64,000 bases of DNA from Legionella sainthelensi (GTDB taxonomy: Bacteria > Pseudomonadota > Gammaproteobacteria > Legionellales > Legionellaceae): assembly GCF_900637685.1 (NCBI RefSeq), contig NZ_LR134388.1, forward strand, positions 2,367,501-2,431,500, in the 5' to 3' direction. Shown one piece after another: positions 17,843 through 28,084 of the stretch. The position numbers were made by a program, and so were the translations under genes. Each line of letters opens with the position of its first letter. Position 1 is the first letter of the stretch. A model generated the notes under the pieces. It saw only the letters and a list, made by a program, of their open reading frames with translations, did not search any database and was not told where the DNA came from.

Positions 17843-19219
17843 ATGAACATCAGTGTATTTGATTTATTTTCGATTGGAATTGGTCCTTCAAGCTCTCATA
17901 CTGTAGGTCCTATGCTTGCAGCTAATGCCTTCTTAAAATTACTTGAAGACAAACAACTCATAGATCAATCTCAACGAATTAAAATTGAACTCTATGGTTC
18001 CCTAGCTTTAACCGGAAAAGGCCATGGCACTGACAAAGCTATTTTAAATGGCTTAGAAAATAAAGCCCCTGAAACAGTAAATCCAGAGTCCATGGTACCT
18101 CGTATGCAGGAAATTCTTAATTCGCATACTCTCCATTTAGCAGGTAAAAGAAATATTCCCTTCAACGAACAAACTGACTTTCTTTTTTTGCAAAAAGAGC
18201 TGTTACCTAAGCACACTAATGGTATGCGCTTTTCTGCTTTTGATGGACTAAATAACTTATTAATAGCACAAGTCTATTATTCGATTGGCGGTGGTTTTAT
18301 TACTACGGAGGAAGAATTTTCAAAATCTACGGAGGATACAAATCCGCCCCCATATCCATTTTCAACCGCATTTCAGCTCTTAGATCTTTGTCGTGAACAT
18401 AATTTGACTATAGCCGAACTAATGATGGTTAATGAAAAAACTTGGCGTAGTACGGAAGAAATTCATCAAGGTATTTTAGACATCGCCAAAGTAATGGATG
18501 ATTGCATCATTAACGGATGCAATCACGATGGGATCTTACCCGGTGGTTTAAATTTAAAAAGACGCGCTCCAGATTTATATAATAAGTTGATGCATCAAAA
18601 AGGAGTAAAAAGCATCTTCGAACAAGCCGATATTATGAATTGGTTAAATCTTTACGCTATGGCAGTTAATGAAGAAAATGCTGCGGGAGGACGTATTGTT
18701 ACTGCCCCAACGAATGGAGCTGCAGGAATTATTCCGGCTGTACTTAAATATTGTCAACAAGCACATGATAAAATGAGCAGTAAAGATATTTATACTTATT
18801 TCCTCACCGCAGCTGCTATCGGCATCCTTTATAAAAAAGGCGCTTCTATTTCTGGCGCTGAGGTAGGCTGCCAAGGTGAAGTTGGTGTTGCGTCTTCTAT
18901 GGCCGCAGCAGGTCTTACTGCTGTCCTTGGAGGAACTGTAGCCCAAGTTGAAAATGCAGCTGAAATCGCAATGGAGCATCATTTAGGGATGACTTGTGAT
19001 CCGGTGTTAGGTTTGGTACAAATCCCATGTATTGAACGAAATGCGATGGGAGCTGTAAAAGCAGTTAATGCAACACGAATGGCACTCATAGGCGATGGCC
19101 AACACCAAATCTCCCTGGATAAAGTGATTAAAACCATGAAGCAAACAGGGATGGACATGCAGAGTATTTATAAAGAAACCTCCATGGGAGGTTTGGCTGT
19201 TAATTTACCAGAGTGTTGA
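17843..19219 (+). CDS. sdaA: L-serine ammonia-lyase (iron-sulfur dependent)
   Basis: This 458-aa single-chain L-serine dehydratase converts L-serine to pyruvate and ammonia with a [4Fe-4S] cluster. The beta-type N-terminal domain ([20 protein letters not shown]) is fused to the alpha domain. Conserved motifs are [37 protein letters not shown] and the cluster cysteines in [19 protein letters not shown]. Serine is a major carbon source for Legionella, which fits. Its 3' end overlaps the tail of the YopJ-like gene by 15 bp. Confidence 0.96.
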   Translation: MNISVFDLFSIGIGPSSSHTVGPMLAANAFLKLLEDKQLIDQSQRIKIELYGSLALTGKGHGTDKAILNGLENKAPETVNPESMVPRMQEILNSHTLHLAGKRNIPFNEQTDFLFLQKELLPKHTNGMRFSAFDGLNNLLIAQVYYSIGGGFITTEEEFSKSTEDTNPPPYPFSTAFQLLDLCREHNLTIAELMMVNEKTWRSTEEIHQGILDIAKVMDDCIINGCNHDGILPGGLNLKRRAPDLYNKLMHQKGVKSIFEQADIMNWLNLYAMAVNEENAAGGRIVTAPTNGAAGIIPAVLKYCQQAHDKMSSKDIYTYFLTAAAIGILYKKGASISGAEVGCQGEVGVASSMAAAGLTAVLGGTVAQVENAAEIAMEHHLGMTCDPVLGLVQIPCIERNAMGAVKAVNATRMALIGDGQHQISLDKVIKTMKQTGMDMQSIYKETSMGGLAVNLPEC

Positions 19220-20239
19220 CAATGAGGGCTCTTCGCGCTTAGAGCGTTTCTCCACTAATGCTGCAAGTCCTGTCAATCGATGTTTTTCTACCATTTCATT
19301 AAATGGCTTCACATCCTCTTCAGAATTGAATGAGGAGGATATTTCGTGTATTTTTTCGCCTAGCTTTTCCATTTTTTGATTCACTCTCATATTCCTATGC
19401 TGTAGAAGTCCTGTACGGTCTTCAACAAAAAACAAGTGCTTTTCAATTGATTTCCAAGCCCGATCCCCTTTAGTATTTACAACTTCATCACGAAGTTCCG
19501 TTGAATCACGCACTTCTTTCTCCAAGGAAGGAACAGATTGTTTAGTACGTAAAAGCCTAACGGGTAAAGGGCCTACTATTAAATTGAAATCATACATGTC
19601 TTGAAGTTCTTCCTTGGTGTAACACATAGCTACAGCATCGCGATAGGTTTCCAAAGTATATTTTGCCACATGTTCTTGTTCTTTCTGCTGATGAGTGCGC
19701 ATATAAGCATAAATTGGGTGGTATTTATTTTGATTTGATAACATCGCGATACTATCTGTCGTAAAATAAGCACACCCACGACCAGCATTTTGTAAAACAT
19801 CTGTAGGTACATAAACGTGGAGATTGCATATTTTACTTAAACGACCGAACTCCATCTGATTGGCTAATAAATTGGTTAATACTAGCGATTGTACAAAGCC
19901 CAAAGGATCACAGACTAAAATATCTAATGTAGGACGTTCTTTTGCTTTGAAAGCAAACTCTAAAAAGGACCAATGATTTAAATGAGCACTACCATCCCAT
20001 TTTGAAATAGCAATTTGAAACCGCATATCCTCATCACAGTTTTCTATCATTTGATCAATGATATAAGCTAATTCATCAAGTTCATCAGTACTCATTGCAA
20101 ACGCATTAAAGCCATCTCCTCCTTTTTCAAGCCGCGTTTTTTCTTTTAGGTGCAAGAAAAATGCCATCAGGTCTTCTGAAATAGTGCCTGGTTTATCAAC
20201 CTGAGCTAAAAGTTCTTTAATTTCTGCGATATTTTTCAT
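19205..20239 (-). CDS. YopJ/C55-like acetyltransferase candidate
   Basis: This 344-aa protein has no signal peptide or membrane segment. Residues 72-165 carry an order and spacing like YopJ: H89 ([11 protein letters not shown]), D111 ([10 protein letters not shown]), Q150 and C156 ([16 protein letters not shown]). In YopJ the triad is H109, E128 and C172, so the intervals (22 and 45 residues here, 19 and 44 there) agree. Strands LDILVCDP and NLHVYVP frame the site. The C-terminus (260-344) is helical with a coiled-coil tendency. YopJ proteins acetylate host kinases; the assignment rests on motif reading only. Confidence 0.5.
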   Translation of the reverse strand: MKNIAEIKELLAQVDKPGTISEDLMAFFLHLKEKTRLEKGGDGFNAFAMSTDELDELAYIIDQMIENCDEDMRFQIAISKWDGSAHLNHWSFLEFAFKAKERPTLDILVCDPLGFVQSLVLTNLLANQMEFGRLSKICNLHVYVPTDVLQNAGRGCAYFTTDSIAMLSNQNKYHPIYAYMRTHQQKEQEHVAKYTLETYRDAVAMCYTKEELQDMYDFNLIVGPLPVRLLRTKQSVPSLEKEVRDSTELRDEVVNTKGDRAWKSIEKHLFFVEDRTGLLQHRNMRVNQKMEKLGEKIHEISSSFNSEEDVKPFNEMVEKHRLTGLAALVEKRSKREEPSLSTLW

Positions 20240-20367
20240 AATAAAAATTAATTAATAATAAGTTGCTTCATTATAAAAAATGAAACACACTTAATCAAAA
20301 TAAATACGATTAGGTATATAAAAAGTAATTTCGACTAATTTCGATGCCTTCACAAATGAAATAAAGT

Positions 20368-21756
20368 CTATGAAATCACTTGTTTAAAAACCCAAGCATT
20401 AGATGAATCTTGAGTAAAAAATAAATCACTTATTGCATAACCTACAACCGCAGCTAAAATATCATCAAAATAAACGAGAGGAACTCTCTCTCTTAACCAA
20501 GGCGGTATCCCCCACTCCTGAAAAAGTTTTTTTAAACGTTTCGTCTGGCCATGCCAAAAGAAATCCTCTCCTCCTCGCCTAAATCGAATAAATAGTGCTA
20601 CATTCTGGGGAATGATTAAACCTTGATTAGCCTTTTGAGCTATTAGTTTAATTTCCGAATTACCTACATTTAATGGCAAAGGAAATTCTGTCCACTCTAT
20701 CTCAGAGGGTAAATTGCATCTATTTTTTTTATTCAAATAAAGATGATTTTGATAACGACGAACGCAAGTATTTCCCCAACTTACTATAGGAACTGCATCT
20801 TGACTGGAAAAAATAACTTCATGAATCAAACGATGAAATGTAATCGTTGAAGGCAATTGTATTTGATTTTTTTTCAACCAAACCCTCAAAATATTCACTA
20901 TTCGATCGAAACTTAATTTTTTAAGTGGTTCAATAGCTAACGCCTTATCAGCTAAAATATTTTGACTCTTATCTCTCTCATTACCATTAATCCTCATTCC
21001 AAGCTCTGCTGAAAGAACATGCTCAGAAAGAGGCTTATTTTTTATTTCTTTCAAGGAAAGATCAGTCATTGCCAATACATCCAAATTTCTTTGCGCTTGT
21101 TGGCAATGACTTGCCGTTCGTGCGATATTTCCCACTACTTTAGGCCATTTATTCTTCAACAACGGTATAATTTCTTGACGCACATAATTTCGAGAATAAG
21201 TAATATCACAATTACTCTCATCTTCAACCCAATTTAATTGATGCAAAAACGCATAATGTTCCAATTGCTGACGATAATTCTGTAAAAAAGGTCTCACAAG
21301 CCGCCCAAGCCCAAATTCGGCAAGTTCAGGCATGGCGGCTAAACCATCAACGCCTGCTCCTCGAAATAATTGTAATAAGACAGTCTCCGCTTGATCATCC
21401 AAATGATGGCCCAATATTAAGCAATCTTGTTCTTTGACCAAAGTGGAGAATACGGAATAACGTGCAATTCGCGCTCTTTCTTCAATATTGGCTGAGCGAT
21501 CAAATTGTACGGATTGTGACCTAAAAAAAATACCCCATTTCTGGCAAAACTGTTTGCAGTGTTCTTGCCAAAAATGGGCATTTGCATTGATACCATGGTT
21601 TATATGTACTGCAACTATCTTATTGAATAGGGGCGGTTGGGCAGCAAGAGCATGCAAAAGTACAGTCGAATCAAGCCCCCCACTAAACCCCACAATTAAT
21701 TGATTAAACTGCTTGAGACGCAAAACCCATTCCGTGCTTAATAAAGCTTTAATCAC
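20368..21756 (-). CDS. tilS: tRNA(Ile)-lysidine synthase
   Basis: This essential enzyme puts lysidine on C34 of tRNA-Ile(CAU) using ATP. The N-terminal PP-loop reads [15 protein letters not shown], followed by HINHGIN and [21 protein letters not shown], all typical. The C-terminal domains bind tRNA ([32 protein letters not shown]). I chose the GTG at 21756, preceded by GGGGG and overlapping the accA stop by 8 bases; an ATG at 21795 would put 47 bp inside accA. About 462 aa, normal for the family. Confidence 0.95.
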   Translation of the reverse strand: MIKALLSTEWVLRLKQFNQLIVGFSGGLDSTVLLHALAAQPPLFNKIVAVHINHGINANAHFWQEHCKQFCQKWGIFFRSQSVQFDRSANIEERARIARYSVFSTLVKEQDCLILGHHLDDQAETVLLQLFRGAGVDGLAAMPELAEFGLGRLVRPFLQNYRQQLEHYAFLHQLNWVEDESNCDITYSRNYVRQEIIPLLKNKWPKVVGNIARTASHCQQAQRNLDVLAMTDLSLKEIKNKPLSEHVLSAELGMRINGNERDKSQNILADKALAIEPLKKLSFDRIVNILRVWLKKNQIQLPSTITFHRLIHEVIFSSQDAVPIVSWGNTCVRRYQNHLYLNKKNRCNLPSEIEWTEFPLPLNVGNSEIKLIAQKANQGLIIPQNVALFIRFRRGGEDFFWHGQTKRLKKLFQEWGIPPWLRERVPLVYFDDILAAVVGYAISDLFFTQDSSNAWVFKQVIS

Positions 21757-22702
21757 ATGCCCCCATCGCCATAAATTTTTGATACCTGCTTTCAACTAAT
21801 TGATCTAAAGGCATTTTTCTTAATGTGTGCAACTCATTAACCAAAATATTTTTCAAACGTGTAGCCATTTCATCGACATTACGATGAGCACCACCTAATG
21901 GCTCAGGGACTACTATATCAATTAACTTATTTTCTAAAATTTTATCTGCAGTAATTCTCATGGCCCGCGCAGCTTCACTGGCTTTAGATGCATCTTTCCA
22001 AAGAATCGAAGCACAGCCCTCAGGTGAAATTACTGAGTAAATTCCAAATTGCAGCATCAATATCCGATCACCTACACCAATTGCCAAAGCACCTCCAGAA
22101 CCTGCTTCTCCAGTTACCACACAGATAATGGGTGTTTTAAGTCGTGACATTACAAAAAGATTTCGAGCTATTGCTTCAGACTGATTTCGCTCTTCAGCCC
22201 CTATTCCAGGATAGGCTCCTGCCGTATCTATAAAAGTAAAAATAGGTAATTTAAATTTCTCAGCCATATTCATTAAGCGTAAAGCTTTTCGATATTCTTC
22301 TGGACGGGCCATCCCAAAATTACGATATACTTTTTCTTTGGTACGCTTTCCTTTTTGATGACCTAGCACCATTACTGGCTCACCGTTTAAGCGTGCTAAG
22401 CCTCCAATAATTGCTGGAGCTGCAGAGCAGCTTCTATCACCATGTAACTCTTGAAAATCAGTAAAAATACGTTCGATATAATCAGTAGTCTGTGGCCTAA
22501 GTGGGTGTCTTGCCATTTGAGCAACTTGCCACGGCTCTAAATTGGAGAATACTTGAGCAGTTAGCTCAGAGCATTTTGTTTGAAGTCGAACTATTTCATC
22601 ACTTAAATTTACTTCATTATCATTACCAACCATTCGAAGTGCTTCAATTTTCTGATTTAACTCTTCGATGGGTTGCTCAAAATCCAAAAATTGTCGGCTC
22701 AT
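21749..22702 (-). CDS. accA: Acetyl-CoA carboxylase carboxyltransferase subunit alpha
   Basis: This 317-aa subunit transfers carboxyl from carboxybiotin to acetyl-CoA, the first step of fatty-acid synthesis. The N-terminus [19 protein letters not shown], the middle [30 protein letters not shown] region, [16 protein letters not shown] and the oxyanion segment [15 protein letters not shown] are all present. Normal length. It is followed directly by tilS, a common gammaproteobacterial order. The biotin ligase gene that activates the enzyme's carrier is 0.8 kb away on the other strand. Confidence 0.97.
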   Translation of the reverse strand: MSRQFLDFEQPIEELNQKIEALRMVGNDNEVNLSDEIVRLQTKCSELTAQVFSNLEPWQVAQMARHPLRPQTTDYIERIFTDFQELHGDRSCSAAPAIIGGLARLNGEPVMVLGHQKGKRTKEKVYRNFGMARPEEYRKALRLMNMAEKFKLPIFTFIDTAGAYPGIGAEERNQSEAIARNLFVMSRLKTPIICVVTGEAGSGGALAIGVGDRILMLQFGIYSVISPEGCASILWKDASKASEAARAMRITADKILENKLIDIVVPEPLGGAHRNVDEMATRLKNILVNELHTLRKMPLDQLVESRYQKFMAMGACD

Positions 22703-22779
22703 TGAATACCTTTTGGTGAATTAAATATCATGGTATATGATAACCTTAACCGTTAATTGATGCCAGATTTTAACAAAAT

Positions 22780-23517
22780 ATGATCATCACAGAATTTAAC
22801 CCTTTAAACACACAAAATTGTATTTTAAATGAAGCTCGTATTGATCTTTGGCAATTTTCATTAGCAAATGAGTTAAAAAATACATATCAATTATTAAACT
22901 CAGAAGAGCAAGCTCGTGCTGATCGATTTTATTTTAGCAGACACAAACGACGTTTCTCTACAGCTCGAACAATGGTGAGAATCATTTTAGCGAGGTACCT
23001 AAATATTTATCCCGAACACATTGAGTTTACTTATAATACACATGGGAAACCAGAGGTTATCAATTCAGCCAGGCTGCAATTTAATCTCAGTCATAGTGAA
23101 GACTTGGCTCTTTTAGCCGTAGGAAAAGGCTTCCCTATGGGCGTAGACATAGAAAAATATTCTGCTCGGCCTTATAAAGGTATAGCAAAAAGTTTATTTT
23201 CAGAACAAGAATACGAGGAATTTATTAAAGTACCTCAAGCGTTGAAACCTGCTGTTTTTTTTCATGTTTGGTCCCAAAAAGAGGCTTTTATTAAAGCATG
23301 TGGATTAGGTCTTTCATATCCAACAAAGGAGTTTAGCGTCCCTACTTCAATGCCCACGAAGCAATTAGTAGATGACCCATTGCATCATATAACCTGGCAA
23401 TTGCGCTCTTTTATGCCTGAAATAGCATGCAGCGGTGCCTTGTGTCATCACCCTACAGTACGAGAAATCAGACATGGACTTATTCAATTACCACAAAATG
23501 ATTTCTTGATTTTTTAG
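22780..23517 (+). CDS. 4'-phosphopantetheinyl transferase (Sfp type)
   Basis: This 245-aa enzyme moves phosphopantetheine from CoA onto carrier proteins. The signature motifs are GVDIEKY (Mg-binding Asp and Glu) and WSQKEAFIKACGLGL; NLSHSEDLALLAV and the early KRRFSTARTMVRIIL also fit. The size is that of Sfp/HetI/AcpT enzymes acting on fatty-acid or polyketide/peptide carriers. It is 12 bp upstream of birA, suggesting an operon for post-translational prosthetic-group attachment. Confidence 0.92.
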   Translation: MIITEFNPLNTQNCILNEARIDLWQFSLANELKNTYQLLNSEEQARADRFYFSRHKRRFSTARTMVRIILARYLNIYPEHIEFTYNTHGKPEVINSARLQFNLSHSEDLALLAVGKGFPMGVDIEKYSARPYKGIAKSLFSEQEYEEFIKVPQALKPAVFFHVWSQKEAFIKACGLGLSYPTKEFSVPTSMPTKQLVDDPLHHITWQLRSFMPEIACSGALCHHPTVREIRHGLIQLPQNDFLIF

Positions 23518-23529
23518 GTATAAAATCTT

Positions 23530-24522
23530 ATGCATTTTACTTCGTCACAACTTGCGTTATTACAGTTACTTGGGGATGGTTTCTGTCATAGTGGTTCAGA
23601 GCTAGGTGCTGCTTTGGGTATTACACGCTCCGCCATATGGAAACAAATTAACCATTTAATCGAATCAGGAATCCCTATAAAACGTCTTCCCAATCAGGGC
23701 TATCAACTGCTGAATCAACTAATTCTTTTAAACAAAGAAAAAATTAACGCGTATTTTTTATTGGAAAAATTAGTAACTCCATTTAATTTGCATCTATTCA
23801 CATCTATTGATTCGACAAACCGTTATTTGAAAGAGTTACCTATCTCAAATAGTATTGATATTTGTTGTGCCGAAATTCAAACTCATGGTAGAGGTCGATT
23901 TGGTAGGCAATGGCATTCTCCTTTTGGAGAAAATATTTACTGCTCCAGCCGTTGGAATCTAAACTACGATCTCACGAAACTTTCTGGATTAAGCCTAGTA
24001 ACAAGTTTGGCAGTTTTAGCCACTTTAGATGAACTTAAATTATCAACTAATATCAAAATCAAATGGCCGAATGATATTTTATGGAATGATAAAAAATTAT
24101 GTGGTAGCTTGATTGAAATCATTACAGAATCTAATAGTACTATTCAAGTCATCATTGGTATTGGCTTGAATGTTAATACAGATACAAAAAAAAATCCTCT
24201 TCCTGATAGTCCCTGGTGTTCTTTATATGAAATCACTCAGCAGCATTTTGATCGTAATTTCTTAATCGCAAAGCTGATCGCTAATTTAGAACGACATTTA
24301 ATTCAATTTTTTCATAATGATTTGAGTAGTTTTATGCATGCATGGGACAAAGCAGATTATTTATTTGGGAAAACCATCAAAGTAACACAGTCATTAAATA
24401 CATTCACCGGGGTCGCTTGTGGAATTAATCAACTAGGTCAATTGATACTGAAAGAGGAATCCGGTCAAAAACGTTGCCTTTCATCTGGGGATACATCACT
24501 GCATAAGCAACATACTCCGTAG
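23530..24522 (+). CDS. birA: Biotin-[acetyl-CoA-carboxylase] ligase / biotin operon repressor
   Basis: This 330-aa bifunctional enzyme activates biotin and attaches it to the carrier AccB. An N-terminal winged helix (SGSELGAALGITRSAIWKQINHL, about 17-40) suggests repressor function. The catalytic domain shows GRGRFGRQWHSPFGENIY (the biotinyl-AMP loop), IKIKWPNDILWNDKKLCG and VIIGIGLNVN. A C-terminal SH3-like domain follows. Complete by length and ended by a terminator. Confidence 0.95.
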   Translation: MHFTSSQLALLQLLGDGFCHSGSELGAALGITRSAIWKQINHLIESGIPIKRLPNQGYQLLNQLILLNKEKINAYFLLEKLVTPFNLHLFTSIDSTNRYLKELPISNSIDICCAEIQTHGRGRFGRQWHSPFGENIYCSSRWNLNYDLTKLSGLSLVTSLAVLATLDELKLSTNIKIKWPNDILWNDKKLCGSLIEIITESNSTIQVIIGIGLNVNTDTKKNPLPDSPWCSLYEITQQHFDRNFLIAKLIANLERHLIQFFHNDLSSFMHAWDKADYLFGKTIKVTQSLNTFTGVACGINQLGQLILKEESGQKRCLSSGDTSLHKQHTP

Positions 24523-24535
24523 AGATCGCATCATA

Positions 24536-24558
24536 AATCTCACTTGAGTGAGTTTATT
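24536..24558 (+). terminator. Terminator of birA
   Basis: The stem CTCAC/GTGAG (24539-24543 and 24548-24552) with loop TTGA is followed by TTTATT, 14 bases after the birA stop. Confidence 0.7.
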
Positions 24559-24740
24559 AACTTCGATGAGTCTACTTTTTCAAAATGAATCTTACTCTTG
24601 AAACAGTCATTAAAAGATTTTATAGAAATAATAACTTTAGAGTATAAGCAGGTTCAGAGATCAATGTAAAACAATCAAATTAAGGTTTGTCCCAAGTCTA
24701 ATTATGAACCCGGGACCGGATGAGCTGCGAGGAAATCAAT

Positions 24741-24935
24741 TTATACTGTTTCTTCAGATTCATCTGATTGCTTTTCTTGTTGTATACGCAAATAAATTTC
24801 TTCACGGTGAACGGATACATCTTTTGGTGCATTAATACCTAAGCGAACTTGATTACCTTTTACGCCGAGCACGGTAATATTTACATCATCCCCGATAATT
24901 AAGGTTTCACCTATACGCCGAGTCAAAATTAACAT
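24741..24935 (-). CDS. csrA: Carbon storage regulator CsrA
   Basis: This 64-aa post-transcriptional regulator binds GGA in mRNA leaders and, in Legionella, controls the switch from replicative to transmissive phase. [18 protein letters not shown], the [14 protein letters not shown] core and [10 protein letters not shown] with the RNA-contacting Arg are intact. The start is ATG 24935, with AGGGAG 8 bases upstream; an in-frame upstream ATG (24953) lies before that site. A housekeeping-type CsrA, unlike the divergent copies on Legionella ICEs. Confidence 0.97.
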   Translation of the reverse strand: MLILTRRIGETLIIGDDVNITVLGVKGNQVRLGINAPKDVSVHREEIYLRIQQEKQSDESEETV

Positions 24936-25133
24936 AGAAAATCTCCCTAACAAAGCAGCTACCTATCCCTCCACAGAACTTCCATGGTATTCTTGATAGC
25001 TACGAAACTACTAAGAAACAAAGCAATACTTGTCGTACGAATTTAATTTTACACTGTGATTCTTAACAGAGTATTAAGAAATCTTTTAAAATCTTATTTT
25101 TTTGTCCTAATTCGTAATTTACTCAAAGTGCAC

Positions 25134-26147
25134 TCATGAAGGAACAGCAGAATACATAGGTAATTTTTTTTCGATTAATAGATAAATAAGCAGCATCAAG
25201 CCAAATTGTAGAGCTATTAAACTAAAATGAGCAATGTGCATTTGTATGCATAAAGCCAGAATTAGAAAAGAAATATTCATGAACAATTGGCCTAATAAAA
25301 TTGTTGAAACTTTGACTCCTGATTGTCTTAATCTTTGATAAGCATGCTTTCGATGAGGAAGGGACCAATTTTCTTTTTGAAATACTCTGCGTATTAAAGT
25401 AACACTTGCATCAAAAAGAAACAATCCATTGAGTATAAACCAATATAAAATAGCTATATTGAACTTTTGTTGTGCAATTAATGCAATGCAAAATGTAATC
25501 AGTCCCAAAGTAGCACTTCCAACATCCCCCATAAACAAACGCGCAGGGGGGAAATTGAAAAATAAGAAACCTATAAGACTAAAGATAAGAATAAAACAGA
25601 AATCTTGATAAAATGAAGCATCATTCATCCCAAAAAAAATAGCATATGCGCTTAATAAAAAAATGGCTTGTGCTGCGCAAAAGCCATCAATTCCATCCAT
25701 AAAATTAAAATGATTAATAGCCCAAATCACTGCAAAAAATATAAAGGGAATAATGAAAAACGAATAATGAATAAGAATCCCCAAGTCTAATTGCGCAGGC
25801 CTCATAAAAATAGCCACTAATAAAGCAATTCCACTTTGAGTACAAAATCTTATTTTTACTGATAAATGATAAAGATCATCCAAAAAGCTTACTGCGGCAA
25901 GAACAAAGGTACAAAGCAGAAAAATATATTGCTCTTCAAAGAAAGTATGCGTTATGTAACTGAGAACAGGCAATGAAATTAGCGCCAAGCTAATAAAAAT
26001 GAGGCCTCCTCCTCTAACTGTAGGTACAGAATGCATGGAACGGTTATTTGGTTGGTCCATAAGAAGTGTATCTTGGGCAACAATACAATATAACTTAGTC
26101 AATGCTATTGAAAATACTAAAAAAAAGAAACTAAGAGTTAAATTCAC
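25134..26147 (-). CDS. Undecaprenyl-phosphate sugar-1-phosphate transferase (WecA/WbpL family)
   Basis: This polytopic membrane enzyme starts a lipid-linked glycan (O-antigen or related) by moving GlcNAc-1-P or a similar group onto undecaprenyl phosphate. The family motifs are FLDDLYHLS, NHFNFMDGIDG (catalytic Asp pair), FNFPPARLFMGDVGSATLG and RRVFQKENWSLPHRKHAYQRL. About ten helices. I use GTG 26147; a TTG at 26162 is possible. Its start overlaps the epimerase gene, as in wbpV-wbpL pairs. Confidence 0.88.
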   Translation of the reverse strand: MNLTLSFFFLVFSIALTKLYCIVAQDTLLMDQPNNRSMHSVPTVRGGGLIFISLALISLPVLSYITHTFFEEQYIFLLCTFVLAAVSFLDDLYHLSVKIRFCTQSGIALLVAIFMRPAQLDLGILIHYSFFIIPFIFFAVIWAINHFNFMDGIDGFCAAQAIFLLSAYAIFFGMNDASFYQDFCFILIFSLIGFLFFNFPPARLFMGDVGSATLGLITFCIALIAQQKFNIAILYWFILNGLFLFDASVTLIRRVFQKENWSLPHRKHAYQRLRQSGVKVSTILLGQLFMNISFLILALCIQMHIAHFSLIALQFGLMLLIYLLIEKKLPMYSAVPS

Positions 26148-27087
26148 TTTGATACCATGCAACAGTTTTTTTTAATCCTTCGGCAGAACTAACAGGAGGG
26201 GTCCAACCCAATTGTGATTTTATCTTATTACTGTTTATTTCTAAAGATGAAAATAAACGTGTATTAAGATTTCGCATCCCTAAAAATTGAAAAATGTATC
26301 GCATAACCGGAACAGGAAAAGGAATTAACCAAACTCGAGTGTTCATCTCTTTCGCAATAAGGCGCATCAAGGTTGGTACAGACAACGAATCTTCATCTGC
26401 TACTAAGTAGGTTTGATTTGCAGCTCCAGGATGAGTTACTAAAATACTCAAAGCAGAAACCAAGTTCTCTATATAGATAAAATGACGCTTATTTTGCACA
26501 CTCGCAAAAGGTAATGGGATTCTTTTTCTAACAAGCTGCAACATTTTCAAGAAATTAGCTTTAACCCCTGGACCATAAATTAAAGGTGGTCTGACAATAA
26601 CTACTTCCAGGGGGAAATTTTGACTAATTTCATGCAGAAATTGTTCCGCATACAACTTACTTTGTCCATAAGGATCCTCCGGTGCTGCCTTGGTTTCTTC
26701 AGAAAATGATGCGCCATCTACCGTTAACTCTCCATTGACTTTAATAGAGCTTAAGAATATAAAACGTTTGACTTGGTGTTTAGCCGCTTGCTCAGCAAGA
26801 TTTTTGGTAGCAATAGAATTAATTTTGTAATACTCATCAAGTACTGATTTTGTCTTTTCCTTCATGATGTGCACTCTTGCTGCCAAATGAATGACAACGT
26901 CAATTCCTACAAGCGCTTCACTCCAGTCAGTTTCGAATTCTAATCGCTTCATGACAACTTGCTCTGTCTCAAGCCACTCTACTTTTTTAGATACAACACA
27001 TCGCACTTCATGGCCTAGCTGGATAAGTGCAGGAATTAATTCTTTTCCTACAAAGCCAGTTGCCCCAGTAATTAATATTTTTGACAT
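26131..27087 (-). CDS. NAD-dependent epimerase/dehydratase (UDP-sugar type)
   Basis: This 318-aa extended SDR enzyme has the NAD-binding GATGFVGKELIPAL at 8-21 and HLAARVHIM. SSIKVNGE supplies the Ser and YGQSKLYAEQ the catalytic YxxxK. Together with the downstream WecA/WbpL-like transferase it probably makes a UDP-N-acetyl-hexosamine (WbpV-like 4-epimerase or reductase) for a surface glycan. The exact sugar cannot be read from the sequence. Confidence 0.88.
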   Translation of the reverse strand: MSKILITGATGFVGKELIPALIQLGHEVRCVVSKKVEWLETEQVVMKRLEFETDWSEALVGIDVVIHLAARVHIMKEKTKSVLDEYYKINSIATKNLAEQAAKHQVKRFIFLSSIKVNGELTVDGASFSEETKAAPEDPYGQSKLYAEQFLHEISQNFPLEVVIVRPPLIYGPGVKANFLKMLQLVRKRIPLPFASVQNKRHFIYIENLVSALSILVTHPGAANQTYLVADEDSLSVPTLMRLIAKEMNTRVWLIPFPVPVMRYIFQFLGMRNLNTRLFSSLEINSNKIKSQLGWTPPVSSAEGLKKTVAWYQSEFNS

Positions 27088-27228
27088 GACTCAACCTAAA
27101 AGCTAATTTAGTGCTATGATAACAAAGATTTACAACAAATTAAGATAAATTTCCTCAATCATCTGTCGCCAATTTCCCTAATTTAGAGATATACTAACCA
27201 AACCCTTTTTTAAAAATTGGAATTTTGC

Positions 27229-28045
27229 ATGTCCTTAAAGGCCATGTATAACGACATCGCTGATAATTATCTAATAGCCAATCGCTTCGGAGCGATTAGC
27301 CAGAGCCATCAAACAGCAATAGAACAAATGAAGAACTTTTGTTTGGGGATAAAACCTCATTATAAAGTCCTTGATTTAGGTGTTGGTGATGGTACATTCC
27401 TCAAAAAGCTTCAGCTAATTATGCCACAAGCAGAGTTTACTGGAATCGATGTTTCTTCGGAAATGTTAAAACGTGCTCGCGATGCATTATCTTTGATCAC
27501 AATTGAAGGCAGCGCGGCACAAGCAAATAAATTTCTCCCCCCCACAGCCAAGACTTGATTCTAGCGCACTTTATTAATGCTTATATTCCAATCAACGTAT
27601 TGTTTAATGAAGCAAAATTATTAACCCGAGCGAATGGACATTTTTCAATGATCACAACTACTTATGATTCATTCCCCGTTGCGCAACAATGTTTAGCAGA
27701 GTTCATTAGTACAGGCTCTATTTTAAGTAGTGTTGTTGGACACTATTACAAATCTATTGTAAAAATACGACTGTTGCAGCAAATAATGATGAATTAATGC
27801 TTGCATTTAAACAGAATCAATTCGAAGTGATTGCTCATCAGCGTTTGGAAATCCCCATCACTCTAAACACAATCGATGAGTTAGCACATTTTGGTATTGA
27901 AGGAACATGGTTTCTCAATACATTATCAATTCGTATGCTGCCAAAAACATTCTTAATTCAACGACTCAAACGATTATTTAGTAAAATTTTTACTTTTCCC
28001 TATCATGATACTCATATTATTGATGTGGTTCTTGCCAGAAAATGA
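27229..28045 (+). pseudogene. SAM-dependent methyltransferase, two frameshifts
   Basis: Three consecutive frames together encode one class I methyltransferase of about 270 aa. The first has VLDLGVGDGTFLKKL (SAM motif I) and TGIDVSSEML; the second continues with SQDLILAHFINAYI; the third starts at AANNDELMLAFKQN. Frame changes occur at a C7 run (27537-27543) and an A5 run (27761-27765). One added base at each would restore one open frame. Either a decayed or switchable gene, or two sequencing errors. No glycan or other methyl acceptor is evident. Confidence 0.8.
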
Positions 28046-28084
28046 TAATCTGATGATTATCTTTCATAAGATGAGGTTCGAGCA

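Noticed and set aside
27555..28045. Two independent small genes after the first methyltransferase frame
   Set aside because: Both continue the same methyltransferase fold and join exactly at homopolymer runs, so they are parts of one broken gene.
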